Positions 49,799 through 58,084 of a stretch of 64,000 nt of DNA are shown in pieces. Both the position numbers and the translations under genes were made by a program. How positions within the stretch are numbered: position 1 is the first letter of the stretch; each line of letters opens with the position of its first letter. The notes beneath the pieces were generated by a model. It searched no databases. It was not told the origin of the DNA and was given only the letters and a program-made list of their open reading frames with translations. This stretch comes from VRUE01 sp033856275 (GTDB lineage: Bacteria > Actinomycetota > Thermoleophilia > Solirubrobacterales > 70-9): NCBI GenBank assembly GCA_033856275.1, contig JAWVFJ010000051.1, forward strand, positions 84,064 to 148,063, written 5' to 3'.

Positions 49799-52054
49799 TC
49801 ATCTGCGGGCGGCTTCGGCCTGGGACGACAGTGACCGCCAGGCGCTCTCGGCGGCGCCGACCCCGACGGTGAAGCTGCGGTCGCCGGCGGCGACTTCGAT
49901 AGTGCTGCCGCCGACCTCGCCGATTGGGATCGCGCCCAAGGAGTCGAAGGAGTCGCGGTCGCCACTGATGAGGAAGCCACCGGTTCCCTCGCCGAATAGG
50001 GCGTCCTCTGGCGAGCAGCCGCGTTCGCGCAGCGGCTGCACGTCGACGCGACAGCCGAGGCCGCTCGCGATCGCGGACTCGGCAAGCGCGCAGGCAAGGC
50101 CGCCGTCGCTGATGTCGTGGGCCGAGGAGAGCTTGCCGTTGCGGATCGCGTCGCGGACGGCCGTGCAGGCGGCAGCTACGGCGGTGATGTCGGATCGAGG
50201 CAGGCCCATGTCGAGCTCGCCGCGTTGCTTGGCCAGCTCGGTACCGGCGAGGCTCGGTGAGAAGGGGCCGAGCAGGGCGATCGCGTCGCCCTCCCGAGCG
50301 AAGGCGCTGCCGGCCGTCACGGCCGGGTCTGGCAGCTCGCCGACCATGCCGACCACGGGAGTCGGGTAGATCGGGCCTTCCGGTCCCTCGTTGTAGAGGG
50401 AGACGTTGCCGCCGACAACGGGGACACCGAGTGCCTCGCAGGTATCGGCGAGGGCGCTGACGGCGCGGTCGAGTTGCCATGCCGAAATGGGCTTCTCGGG
50501 ATTGCCGAAGTTGAGGCAGTTGGTCACGCCGAGCGGCTCGGCGCCGACGCAAGCGAGGTTCTGGGCGCACTCGAGCACTGCCTCGACTGTGCCGGCGTAG
50601 GGGTCGCAGGCGACACGGCGGCCGTTGCCGTCGATCGAGACGGCGATCGCGTTGCCCGCCTCGGGGATCTGCAGCACCGCGGCGTCTGCCGACTCGGGCC
50701 GGCGCACGGTGCGTGAGCCGACCACGGAGTCGTACTGCTCGAAGGCCCAGCGCTTGGAAGCCACGCTGGGGGCGGCCAGCAGGGCGAGCAGAATCTCCTC
50801 GCTGGTCGCCTCCTCGCGCAGCGTCGTCCTGTTTCCGTAGATCCACCCCTCGGGCTCGGCAGGGTCGAGGTCGTAGAGCGGGCAACCGTCGACCAGCGCC
50901 TCGACCGGCATCTCGCCGACGAGGGTGCCGTCGCGCAGCACCCGCATCTGGCCGCTGTCGGTGACGACGCCGATCTCTGCCGCGCCCGTCTGCCATTTCT
51001 CGCAGACTGCGATCACCTCGGCTACCCGCGCCGGTTCGACCACACCGAGCATGCGCTCCTGGGACTCGGAGACCATGATCTCGAATGGCTCCATGTCGGC
51101 CTCGCGCAGCGGCACCCGCGCCACGTCGAGGTCGATGCCAACGCCCCCGGCCGAGGCCATCTCACTCGCCGAAGAGGTCAGCCCGGCGGCGCCGAGGTCC
51201 TGCAGCGAGACGAGCAGGCCCTTCTCGAGCAGCTCAAGGCAACATTCGAGCACCTTCGACTCCTCGAAGGGGTCGCCGATCTGCACCGTCGGCCGCTTCG
51301 CCTCATCGCCCTCGCCCAGCTCGGCCGAGGCCAGCACCGAGGCGCCGCCGATCCCGTCGCGCCCGGTCGAGGCGCCCATCAGCACGACCGCGTTGCCGAC
51401 CCCGGCAGCGGCGGCGCGGACCATCTCATCGGTTTTCGCCAGCCCGACGCACATCGCGTTGACCAGGCAGTTGTGCTCGTAAGGTGCCTCGAAGTAGATC
51501 TCGCCGCCGATGTTGGGCACGCCGATCGAGTTGCCGTAGTGGCCGATCCCGCGCACCGCCCCGTCGAGCAGATGGCGCGAGCGAACCGAGTCGATCTCTC
51601 CGAAGCGCAACGAGTCGAGGATCGCGATCGGCCGCGCCCCCAGGGCGAAGACGTCGCGGAGGATGCCACCGACCCCGGTGGCCGCCCCCTGAAAGGGCTC
51701 GACCGCGCTGGGGTGGTTGTGGGACTCGACCTTGAAAGCGACGGCATGGCCGTTGCCGATGGCAACCGCTCCGGCGTTCTCTCCGGGGCCCATCACAACG
51801 CGCTCGCCCTCGGTCGGCAGCCGCCGCAGCAGCTTGCGCGAGTGCTTGTAGGCGCAGTGCTCGGACCAGAGCAGGCTGAACATCGCCAGCTCGACGTCGT
51901 TGGGCTCGCGACCGAGCTTCTCGACGATCAGCAGGTACTCGGCTTCTTTGAGGCCGAGTACCTCATACGCCGCCGGCTGCTCTGCTCCCGTGGACGGCAG
52001 AGAAGTCAAAGATGGACCGCCGTCCACTCCCGCGTCCGCGCCGGCGCGGGTCAT
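49799..52054 (-). CDS. purL: Phosphoribosylformylglycinamidine synthase, large (PurL) subunit
   Basis: 751 aa, the small actinobacterial/Bacillus type that needs PurQ and PurS. Key parts: MFSLLWSEHCAYKHSRKLL with the catalytic His, FKVESHNHPSAVEPFQGAAT, GVGGILRDVFALGARPIAIL, and a second repeat with CLNFGNPEKP and VVGGNVSLYNEG. ATP-dependent ligase of the fourth step. The start overlaps purQ by 4 nt (ATGA); it is the last gene of purC-purS-purQ-purL. Confidence 0.97.
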   Translation of the reverse strand: MTRAGADAGVDGGPSLTSLPSTGAEQPAAYEVLGLKEAEYLLIVEKLGREPNDVELAMFSLLWSEHCAYKHSRKLLRRLPTEGERVVMGPGENAGAVAIGNGHAVAFKVESHNHPSAVEPFQGAATGVGGILRDVFALGARPIAILDSLRFGEIDSVRSRHLLDGAVRGIGHYGNSIGVPNIGGEIYFEAPYEHNCLVNAMCVGLAKTDEMVRAAAAGVGNAVVLMGASTGRDGIGGASVLASAELGEGDEAKRPTVQIGDPFEESKVLECCLELLEKGLLVSLQDLGAAGLTSSASEMASAGGVGIDLDVARVPLREADMEPFEIMVSESQERMLGVVEPARVAEVIAVCEKWQTGAAEIGVVTDSGQMRVLRDGTLVGEMPVEALVDGCPLYDLDPAEPEGWIYGNRTTLREEATSEEILLALLAAPSVASKRWAFEQYDSVVGSRTVRRPESADAAVLQIPEAGNAIAVSIDGNGRRVACDPYAGTVEAVLECAQNLACVGAEPLGVTNCLNFGNPEKPISAWQLDRAVSALADTCEALGVPVVGGNVSLYNEGPEGPIYPTPVVGMVGELPDPAVTAGSAFAREGDAIALLGPFSPSLAGTELAKQRGELDMGLPRSDITAVAAACTAVRDAIRNGKLSSAHDISDGGLACALAESAIASGLGCRVDVQPLRERGCSPEDALFGEGTGGFLISGDRDSFDSLGAIPIGEVGGSTIEVAAGDRSFTVGVGAAESAWRSLSSQAEAARR

Positions 52055-52728
52055 GCTGGGTTCCCAGCCACGGCCTGAAAGACCCTGAGCCCGTCGGTCG
52101 ATCCGGTGAGCGGGTCAACGGCGTGCTCCGGATGGGGCATCAACCCCAGCACATTGCCCGCCGCGTTGCGCACCCCGGCGATGTCCCGCGCCGACCCGTT
52201 CGGGTTCTGTCCCGGCGCATAGCGATAGGCGACCTGCCCGTTTGCCTCGAGCCCATCGAGCATCTCATCCGGCGCGTAGTACCGCCCTTCCCCGTGCTTC
52301 GCCGGGATCGAAAGCGTTCGACTGTCCACTTGAGCGCTCTCTGGTGTGCTCAAGTGGACAGTCGTGGTGGACTCCTCAATCAGATCTAGTTGGCGGCAGT
52401 GGAAACGGAGGTCCTCGTTGAGCAGCAGGGCGCCCGGCAGCAGCCCCGCCTCGCAGAGGACCTGGAAGCCGTTGCAGATGCCGAGCACCGGGCCGCCCGC
52501 GGCGGCGAACTCGCCAACCGCCTCCATCGCCGGTGAGAAGCGGGCGATCGCGCCGGCTCGCAGGTAGTCGCCATAGGAGAAGCCGCCCGGGATTACCACT
52601 GCGTCGATGCCGTCCAGGTCCCGCTCTTCGTGCCAGACGAGCCGCACCTTGTCGCCACTCAGCGTGCAGGCGCGCAGGGCGTCCCGCTCGTCGCAGGAGC
52701 CCGGAAACTGGAGCACCCCCCAACGCAT
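52051..52728 (-). CDS. purQ: Phosphoribosylformylglycinamidine synthase, glutaminase (PurQ) subunit
   Basis: 225 aa. Class I glutamine amidotransferase that supplies ammonia to PurL: VVIPGGFSYGDYLRAGAIAR, catalytic Cys in VLGICNGFQVLCEAGLLPG, and His/Glu in LMPHPEHAVDP. The region between RQLDLIEE and IPAKHGEGRYYAPDEM is longer than usual and is encoded by a 17-bp-arm palindrome, suggesting an in-frame insertion. Coupled to purS (ATGA) and purL (ATGA). Confidence 0.96.
   Translation of the reverse strand: MRWGVLQFPGSCDERDALRACTLSGDKVRLVWHEERDLDGIDAVVIPGGFSYGDYLRAGAIARFSPAMEAVGEFAAAGGPVLGICNGFQVLCEAGLLPGALLLNEDLRFHCRQLDLIEESTTTVHLSTPESAQVDSRTLSIPAKHGEGRYYAPDEMLDGLEANGQVAYRYAPGQNPNGSARDIAGVRNAAGNVLGLMPHPEHAVDPLTGSTDGLRVFQAVAGNPA
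52319..52364. repeat. 17-bp perfect inverted repeat inside purQ
   Basis: Arms cgactgtccacttgagc (52319-52335) and gctcaagtggacagtcg (52348-52364) with a 12-nt loop. The palindrome is read in frame as TTTVHLSTPESAQVDSR. PurQ homologues have a shorter stretch here, so it is best explained as an inserted palindromic element tolerated in a surface loop. Confidence 0.75.
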
Positions 52729-52964
52729 CAGGCGGCGCCGTCTAGCTGCTCGATCTCGTAGTCCTCGATCAGCGGGTTGGCGAGCAGCTTCTCGCAAAGC
52801 TCGGCCAGCCGCGCGGGGTCCTCGGCCTCCAATTCGACCATGCGGCCGATCCGCACGTGCTCGATCCCCTCGAAGCCGAGCGCCGGCAGCGCTCGCTCGA
52901 CCGCCTTGCCCTGAGGGTCGAGGATCCCCTCCTTGGGGCGGATCAAAACCCGCGCCCTCGGCAC
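52728..52964 (-). CDS. purS: Phosphoribosylformylglycinamidine synthase, PurS subunit
   Basis: 78 aa from GTG 52964. Small alpha/beta protein that bridges PurQ and PurL: ARVLIRPKEGILDPQGKAVE, FEGIEHVRIGRMVELEAED, CEKLLANPLIEDYEIEQL. Typical length. Its start overlaps the purC stop by one base and its stop overlaps purQ. Confidence 0.95.
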   Translation of the reverse strand: MPRARVLIRPKEGILDPQGKAVERALPALGFEGIEHVRIGRMVELEAEDPARLAELCEKLLANPLIEDYEIEQLDGAA

Positions 52965-53812
52965 TAGAAGCTGCGCTCCGTGATCCGCTCGTAGGCCTCG
53001 ACGTACTTCGCCCGCGTCTGCTCGACCACGTCGGGCGGCAGCTCCGGGGCCGGCGGCGTGTGGTCCCAGCCCGCCTCGTTGGCCCAGTCGCGCACGTACT
53101 GCTTGTCGAAGGAGGGCTGCGTGCTGCCCGGCTGGTAGCGATCGGCGGGCCAGAAGCGCGAGGAGTCCGGCGTCAGCACCTCGTCGGCGAGGACGATCTC
53201 GGCGCCGGCGTGGCTGCCGAACTCGAACTTGGTGTCGGCGAGGATGATCCCGCGCTCGGCCGCGTGTTCGGCCCCACGGGTATAGACCTCGATCGAGATC
53301 CGGCGCAGCTCCTCCATCAGCGCCCGGTCACCGACGATCTCGGCGGCGCGGGCGAAGTCGACGTTCTCGTCGTGGTCGCCGATCTCGGCCTTGGTCGCGG
53401 GGGTGAAGATCGGCTCGGGCAGCTTGTCGGACTCGAGCAGGTTGGCCGGCAACTCGATCCCGCAGACGGCGCCGTTAGCCTTGTATTCCTTCCAGCCCGA
53501 GCCGGAGAGATAGCCCCGCACCACGCACTCGACCGGGTACATCTCCAGCCGCCGCACCCGCATCGCCCTTTCCGCGACCTCTTCCGGCACGTCGGCCGAG
53601 ACGAAGTGGTTGGGGACGATGTCGCCGGTCAGCTCGAACCAGAATTCGGAGATCCGGTTCAGCACCTTGCCCTTGTCGGGGATCGGCGTCGGCATCACGA
53701 CGTCGTAGATCGAGATCCGGTCGGAGGCGACCATCAGCAGGTCTTTCTCCCACTCGTAGATCTCGCGGACCTTTCCCGAGGAGTGGAGCTTTAGATCAGA
53801 AATGGGTGGCAC
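52964..53812 (-). CDS. purC: Phosphoribosylaminoimidazole-succinocarboxamide synthase
   Basis: 282 aa from GTG 53812 (PPISDLKLHSSGKVREIYE); the frame is open further upstream but through the G-rich palindrome. SAICAR synthetase motifs: LLMVASDRISIYDVVMPTPI, EMYPVECVVRGYLSGSGWKE, GIILADTKFEFGSHAGAEIV, LADEVLTPDSSRFWPADRY and SFDKQYVRDW. First gene of the purC-purS-purQ-purL operon; the divergent neighbour is a P450. Confidence 0.96.
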   Translation of the reverse strand: MPPISDLKLHSSGKVREIYEWEKDLLMVASDRISIYDVVMPTPIPDKGKVLNRISEFWFELTGDIVPNHFVSADVPEEVAERAMRVRRLEMYPVECVVRGYLSGSGWKEYKANGAVCGIELPANLLESDKLPEPIFTPATKAEIGDHDENVDFARAAEIVGDRALMEELRRISIEVYTRGAEHAAERGIILADTKFEFGSHAGAEIVLADEVLTPDSSRFWPADRYQPGSTQPSFDKQYVRDWANEAGWDHTPPAPELPPDVVEQTRAKYVEAYERITERSF

Positions 53813-53841
53813 CGGCGCGATGCTAGCGGGGGGAGAGGCGG

Positions 53842-53967
53842 GGAGGGGTCGGGGGGTCGCTCCCGCGGCGCTGGGTTTTTCGCCTGCAGAGTCTGGAGGC
53901 CGTCCGAGGATGATTGGTGGGGCGAAAAAGAGGACGCCGCTTGCGGGAGCGACCCCCCGACCCCTCC
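53842..53967. repeat. Long G/C-rich inverted repeat R3 between purC and the P450 gene
   Basis: Outer arms 53842-53866 and 53943-53967 are perfectly complementary over 25 bp (ggaggggtcggggggtcgct.. and its mirror). An inner pair, tttttcgcc (53876-53884) and ggcgaaaaa (53921-53929), adds 9 bp. The element fills the divergent promoter region of purC and the P450, so it must include or adjoin both promoters. Similar G-tract inverted repeats are seen at 29508 and 57458. Confidence 0.75.
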
Positions 53968-53989
53968 GGGTCTGCGATCCTTCGAGATC

Positions 53990-55321
53990 GTGAGCTTGCC
54001 GCCAGAACCCAAGAGCTCCCCGCTTGTTCAGACGCTTAGGTGGAGCTTCCGGCCATTGCCTTTTATGCAGGAGAACCGGGAGAAGTACGGGGACAGCTTC
54101 AGCGTCAAATTTCTTACGTTTGAGCGGCCGATGGTGATGATCTCCGATCCGGCCGCGATCAAGGCGCTCTACATGGAGCGCTCGCACGGCCTGCCGCCGG
54201 GGCGCGACATCATCCTCACCCCGATCGTTGGCGCCCGCTCGCTACTGGTGACCGAGGGCGCCGACCACCTCGCCCACCGCAAGGTGATGCTGCCGCCCTT
54301 CCACGGCGAGCGGATGCGCTCCTACCAGCCGATCGTCGAGGAGATCGTCGACCGTGAGATCGACTCGTGGCCGATCGGCGAGGAGTTCGCGATCCACCCG
54401 CGCATGCAGGCGGTCACGCTCGAGGTGATCCTGCGCGTCGTCTTCGGGGTCGCCGACGGGCCGCGCCTGGAGCGCCTGCGCGGCGTTCTCACCAAGGTGC
54501 TGGAGGAGACGGCTTCCCCCATTGCCCAGCTGACCGGACTTGCCTCGCGCCGCTTCGGCGGCCGCGGTCCTTGGGCAAAGTTCGAACGTCAACTGAACGC
54601 GGCCGACGATCTGCTCTACGCCGAGATCGCCGAGCGCCGCGCAAACGGCGACTTCGAGGAGCGCGAGGACATCCTTTCGATGCTGATGCAGGCCCGCTTC
54701 GAGGACGACAGCGAGATGAGCGACACCGACCTGCGCGACCAACTGATGACGCTGCTGCTCGCCGGCCATGAGACCACGGCCACGGCGCTGGCCTGGACCT
54801 TCGATCTGCTGCTGCGCCACGCGGCGCCGATGCAGCGCCTGCAGGAGTCGCTCGAAGCCGGTGGGGAGGACTACTTGCGGGCTACGATCAGCGAGTCGCT
54901 GCGTCTGCGCCCGGTAGTGCCGCTCGCCGGCCGCCGCCTCAACAAGGACCTCGTCTCCGACGGACTGACGCTGCCGGCCGGCACTGACGTGACCCCAGCG
55001 ATCTGGCTCGCTCACACCCGCGCCGACGTCTATCCCGAGCCCTTCGCCTTCCGCCCCGAGCGCTTCCTCGACGACCCACCCGACACCTACGCCTGGATCC
55101 CCTTCGGCGGCGGCATCCGCCGCTGCATCGGCGCCGCCTTCGCCGAGTTCGAGATGCGGATCGCGCTGCGCGAGGTCCTCACCCGTTGCGAGTTGCACAA
55201 GGCGAGCCCGGCGCCGGAGAAGATCGGCCGTCGCAACATCACCCTCTCGCCGCGTGCCGGCACTCCCGTCGTCGTCACCGCCCGCCACCCGGCGAGCGAG
55301 CGCGACCTCGTCCCGGCTTAG
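53990..55321 (+). CDS. Cytochrome P450
   Basis: 443 aa from GTG 53990. I-helix LLLAGHETTATALAWTFDLL (oxygen activation, about residue 255), ExxR motif in ISESLRLRPVVPLAGRR, PERF in FAFRPERFLDD, and haem-binding loop WIPFGGGIRRCIGAAFAEFE with Cys379. It has no membrane anchor, so it is a soluble class I enzyme needing a ferredoxin and reductase, not encoded nearby. Sequence style (AGHETTATAL, FGGGIRRCIG) resembles the CYP110/CYP135-type group. Substrate unknown. Overlaps the next gene by 4 nt, convergently. Confidence 0.95.
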   Translation: MSLPPEPKSSPLVQTLRWSFRPLPFMQENREKYGDSFSVKFLTFERPMVMISDPAAIKALYMERSHGLPPGRDIILTPIVGARSLLVTEGADHLAHRKVMLPPFHGERMRSYQPIVEEIVDREIDSWPIGEEFAIHPRMQAVTLEVILRVVFGVADGPRLERLRGVLTKVLEETASPIAQLTGLASRRFGGRGPWAKFERQLNAADDLLYAEIAERRANGDFEEREDILSMLMQARFEDDSEMSDTDLRDQLMTLLLAGHETTATALAWTFDLLLRHAAPMQRLQESLEAGGEDYLRATISESLRLRPVVPLAGRRLNKDLVSDGLTLPAGTDVTPAIWLAHTRADVYPEPFAFRPERFLDDPPDTYAWIPFGGGIRRCIGAAFAEFEMRIALREVLTRCELHKASPAPEKIGRRNITLSPRAGTPVVVTARHPASERDLVPA

Positions 55322-55620
55322 CTCTTCGCCGCCGCGCGGGCGGCTGGATGTTCCTGTGCCCAGCGCGCGATCGTCCCCGAGCCGGAGATCACTTCGCCGT
55401 CGTCGAGGACGAGGATCGGCACCTCATTGGTGCCGCTCAGCTTCTTCACCTCAGCCCGGTCGGCGTCGCGGCTGCCCCAGGTCCAGAGCATCAGCCGGTA
55501 CCCACCGACCGTCTTCAGCTCATAGTCGTAGCCGGCGGCGTCGAGCGCCTTTCCTGCCTTTCCGCACGGATGCGCGAACGCCGGCCCGTGGGTCTTCTGT
55601 CCGCAGGTGTAGAGGATCAC
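55318..55620 (-). CDS. Glutathione S-transferase N-terminal / glutaredoxin-like domain protein
   Basis: 100 aa, a single thioredoxin-fold domain: MILYTCGQKTHGPAFAHPCG (Cys6 and Cys19), SGTNEVPILVLDDGEVISGS with the cis-Pro, and GTIARWAQEH. The helical C-terminal GST domain is missing, so it is more likely a redox or thiol-binding protein than a full transferase. It follows the P450 convergently. Confidence 0.8.
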   Translation of the reverse strand: MILYTCGQKTHGPAFAHPCGKAGKALDAAGYDYELKTVGGYRLMLWTWGSRDADRAEVKKLSGTNEVPILVLDDGEVISGSGTIARWAQEHPAARAAAKS

Positions 55621-55671
55621 GGCAGTCCCAACCCTAGCGGTGCCGGTCTCTACTCCACGTCCAGATCGGAG

Positions 55672-56070
55672 TCATTCGACTTTGACCCACGTCCCGCAGT
55701 GTTCCGTTTTGAAGTATGGAGCGTCGATCTTGATCAGGATGTTGTGTTCACCTGAGCCATAGTTTTCGTTGAAGCCTTCACCGGCGGCTTCTCCTCCCGC
55801 CTGCTGGTCCTGCTCCCACCAGCAGGCCGAACCACCGGGTGCTCGGTACATGCCTGGTTGGTAGTCGGCGTCTCGCCGCCACGTTCCATCGGGAATCGTC
55901 GTCGTGCTTGGCGTGTCTCCAGCCGTTCCGGCCGCGGGTTCTGAGGTCGACGCGCCCGTCGTTTCTTCGGTGCCAACCGTTTGGGTAACGGTCTTGGTTT
56001 CACTTGAGCCGCAGCCGGCGATTGCGAACAGGGTCGCCAAAATTGCGGCCAAACTCATCGATCGACGCAT
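55672..56070 (-). CDS. Small lipoprotein of unknown function
   Basis: 132 aa. Signal peptide with lipobox AIAGC (Cys about residue 20), then a Thr/Ser/Glu-rich spacer (TVGTEETTGASTSEPAAGTA). A compact C-terminal domain carries a DADYQPGMYRAPGGSACWWE motif and two Cys. The YQPGxYRAPGGxxCYW pattern occurs in other actinobacterial surface lipoproteins. It would be anchored on the outer face of the membrane; role unknown. Confidence 0.8.
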   Translation of the reverse strand: MRRSMSLAAILATLFAIAGCGSSETKTVTQTVGTEETTGASTSEPAAGTAGDTPSTTTIPDGTWRRDADYQPGMYRAPGGSACWWEQDQQAGGEAAGEGFNENYGSGEHNILIKIDAPYFKTEHCGTWVKVE

Positions 56071-56146
56071 CAGAACTCCTCCCGTTCCTGAACAGAGACG
56101 CCAGAATCCTATGCCGCAGCAGAGATTCGAGGTGGGAAAGGAAGGA

Positions 56147-57433
56147 TCAGTCCTGCAACGCTTCGAGCCGTTCGAAGACCTCGGGCAGGTTGGTGAGGTA
56201 GGCGCTGTAGTCGAAGACCGCGTCGAGGTCGAGATCAGGCGCGGCCACGGAGAGGAGGTCGCGGAACTCGGTGCCGGTGTCCCAGGCCTGCTGGGCGTTC
56301 TCCTGGACGATGCGATAGGCGTCGTCGCGGGTCAGGCCGGACTCGACCAGGGCGGTGAGGGCGCGCTGGCTGAAGAGGGCGCCATGGGTGAGGTCGAGGT
56401 TCTCGCGCATCCGCTCGGTGCGGATCGTCATCCCGTTGACCACCTTGGTCGCCAGGTCCTGCATGTAGTCGAGGGCGATCGTCGCGTCGGGCAGGATCAC
56501 TCGCTCGGCGCTGGAATGGGAGATGTCGCGCTCGTGCCAGAGGGCGACGTTCTCCAGGCCGGTCTGGGCGTAGCCGCGCAGGACGCGGGCCAGGCCGGTG
56601 ATCCGCTCGGTGCGGATCGGGTTGCGCTTGTGCGGCATCGCCGAGGAGCCCTTCTGCTTGCCGGAGTCAAAAGGCTCTTCGACCTCGCGCACCTCGGTCC
56701 GCTGCAGGTTGCGGACCTCCGTGGCAAAGCGCTCGAGGCCGGCACCGGCGATCGCTGTGCGGGAGGTGAGCACCGCGTGGCGGTCGCGCGGGATCACCTG
56801 CGTCGCCACGTCCTCACGGCGCAAGCCGAGCCGTTCCATCACCCGCGCCTCGACCGCGGGTGGCACCGACGCATAGGTGCCAACCGCGCCGGAGAGCTTG
56901 CCAAAGGCGAGCTGATCGAAGGCATCCGTGAGCCGGGCAAGGTTGCGGTCGGCCTCGAAGGCGAAGCCGGCGAGTCGCAGGCCGAAAGTCGTCGGCTCGG
57001 CGTGGACACCGTGGGTGCGGCCGACGCAGAGCGTGTCGCGGTGCTCGAGCGCCCGCTCGATCAGGGCGTCGCGGTAGGCGCGCCCCCCCGCCAGCACCAC
57101 CTCGCCAGCCTCGCGCAGTTGCAGGGCCAGCGCCGTGTCGAGCACATCGGAGGAAGTGAGCCCGTAGTGAATCCAGCGCCCGTGCTCCCCGACCGAGGCC
57201 GCCACGACGTCGACGAAGGCGGCGACGTCGTGGTCGGTGACCTTCTCGCGCTCCTCGACCGCCTCGACCGTGAAGGCGGCATTTGCCCGCGCCGCCTCGG
57301 CCGCCTCGCGCGGCACCACACCCTCTTCGGCCCAGGCCTCCGTCGCCGCCAGCTCAACCTCCAACCAACTCTCCAGCTTTCGCTGAGCCGACCAAACCTC
57401 GCCGATCGCAGGCCGTGTGTATCTGGGAATCAA
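56147..57433 (-). CDS. purB: Adenylosuccinate lyase
   Basis: 428 aa. Acts twice in purine synthesis (SAICAR to AICAR, adenylosuccinate to AMP). MIPRYTRPAIGEVWSAQRKL at the start, TSSDVLDTALALQLREAG, RTHGVHAEPTTFGLRLAGFA and the fumarase-superfamily signature GSSAMPHKRNPIRTERITGL (about residues 262-281) with the catalytic Ser. The upstream region carries a C12 tract and a G-rich inverted repeat. Confidence 0.97.
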   Translation of the reverse strand: MIPRYTRPAIGEVWSAQRKLESWLEVELAATEAWAEEGVVPREAAEAARANAAFTVEAVEEREKVTDHDVAAFVDVVAASVGEHGRWIHYGLTSSDVLDTALALQLREAGEVVLAGGRAYRDALIERALEHRDTLCVGRTHGVHAEPTTFGLRLAGFAFEADRNLARLTDAFDQLAFGKLSGAVGTYASVPPAVEARVMERLGLRREDVATQVIPRDRHAVLTSRTAIAGAGLERFATEVRNLQRTEVREVEEPFDSGKQKGSSAMPHKRNPIRTERITGLARVLRGYAQTGLENVALWHERDISHSSAERVILPDATIALDYMQDLATKVVNGMTIRTERMRENLDLTHGALFSQRALTALVESGLTRDDAYRIVQENAQQAWDTGTEFRDLLSVAAPDLDLDAVFDYSAYLTNLPEVFERLEALQD

Positions 57434-57457
57434 CCGAGCACCTCCCTCGGACGGGTG

Positions 57458-57533
57458 GCGTGTGGGGAGGGGGGCCGAGAACGGACGCCCTGCGCCCGCC
57501 CGCTGCCCCCCCCCCCCACGCGACAGGACCCGC
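57458..57533. repeat. G/C-tract inverted repeat R2 upstream of purB
   Basis: A G-rich arm (gcgtgtggggaggggggc, from 57458) faces a C-rich arm containing a 12-C run (57506-57517) and acgc. The latter is followed by cgcgacaggacccgc (57519-57533), identical to 29562-29576 inside the E2 gene. It lies between purE and purB, so it may affect purB expression, and the C run is prone to length change. Confidence 0.5.
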
Positions 57534-57551
57534 CCGCCTGGAGCTTCACGG

Positions 57552-58064
57552 TCATGCGTTGATGATCCGGGCGGCCAAGATACCGGCGTTCTTTGCCCCG
57601 TCGATTGCCACGCAGGCGACCGGGATACCCGGCGGCATCTGAACGGCGGAGAGCAGCGCGTCGAGACCCCCGAGCGATTTGCCGAGGATCGGCACGCCGA
57701 TCACGGGCAGGTCGCTGTGCGCCGCGGCGACGCCGGGAAGCGCCGCCGACATGCCGGCGCCGGCAATGATCACCTTCAGGCCCCGCATCCTTGCGTTGGT
57801 GCAGTACTCGCGCACCAGCTCGGGATCGCGGTGGGCACTCATCACCCGCACCTCGTAGCGAATGCCGGCATCGTGCAGCGCCGCCCCCGCCGGCTGCATC
57901 TTCGGCTTGTCGTTCTTCGAGCCCATGATGATCCCGACCAACGGCTCGTCGACCTCGATTTCCTCGAAGGCCTCCTCAACCGCTGGCATCGCCACGGCCT
58001 TGCCGACCTGCGGCTCTCCCGCTTCTCCTCCGCTGGGCTGGGGTTCCTCTGAGATCTCGCTCAT
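57552..58064 (-). CDS. purE: N5-carboxyaminoimidazole ribonucleotide mutase
   Basis: 170 aa. After a ~40-residue acidic N-terminal extension not found in most PurE, the domain runs LVGIIMGSKNDKPKMQPAGA, YEVRVMSAHRDPELVREYCT, VIIAGAGMSAALPGVAAAHS and VPILGKSLGGLDALLSAVQM. The SAHR loop and GAG segment are intact; GSKND replaces the usual GSxSD. purK, the enzyme that makes its substrate in most bacteria, is not in the window. Lies 20 nt after purD. Confidence 0.94.
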   Translation of the reverse strand: MSEISEEPQPSGGEAGEPQVGKAVAMPAVEEAFEEIEVDEPLVGIIMGSKNDKPKMQPAGAALHDAGIRYEVRVMSAHRDPELVREYCTNARMRGLKVIIAGAGMSAALPGVAAAHSDLPVIGVPILGKSLGGLDALLSAVQMPPGIPVACVAIDGAKNAGILAARIINA

Positions 58065-58084
58065 CTCGTCCTCTCTATGACTGG

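Noticed and set aside
57506..57517. C12 tract before purB as a phase-variation switch
   Set aside because: It lies about 70 nt upstream of the start codon and outside a coding frame; without comparison between strains or a mapped promoter there is no support beyond length.
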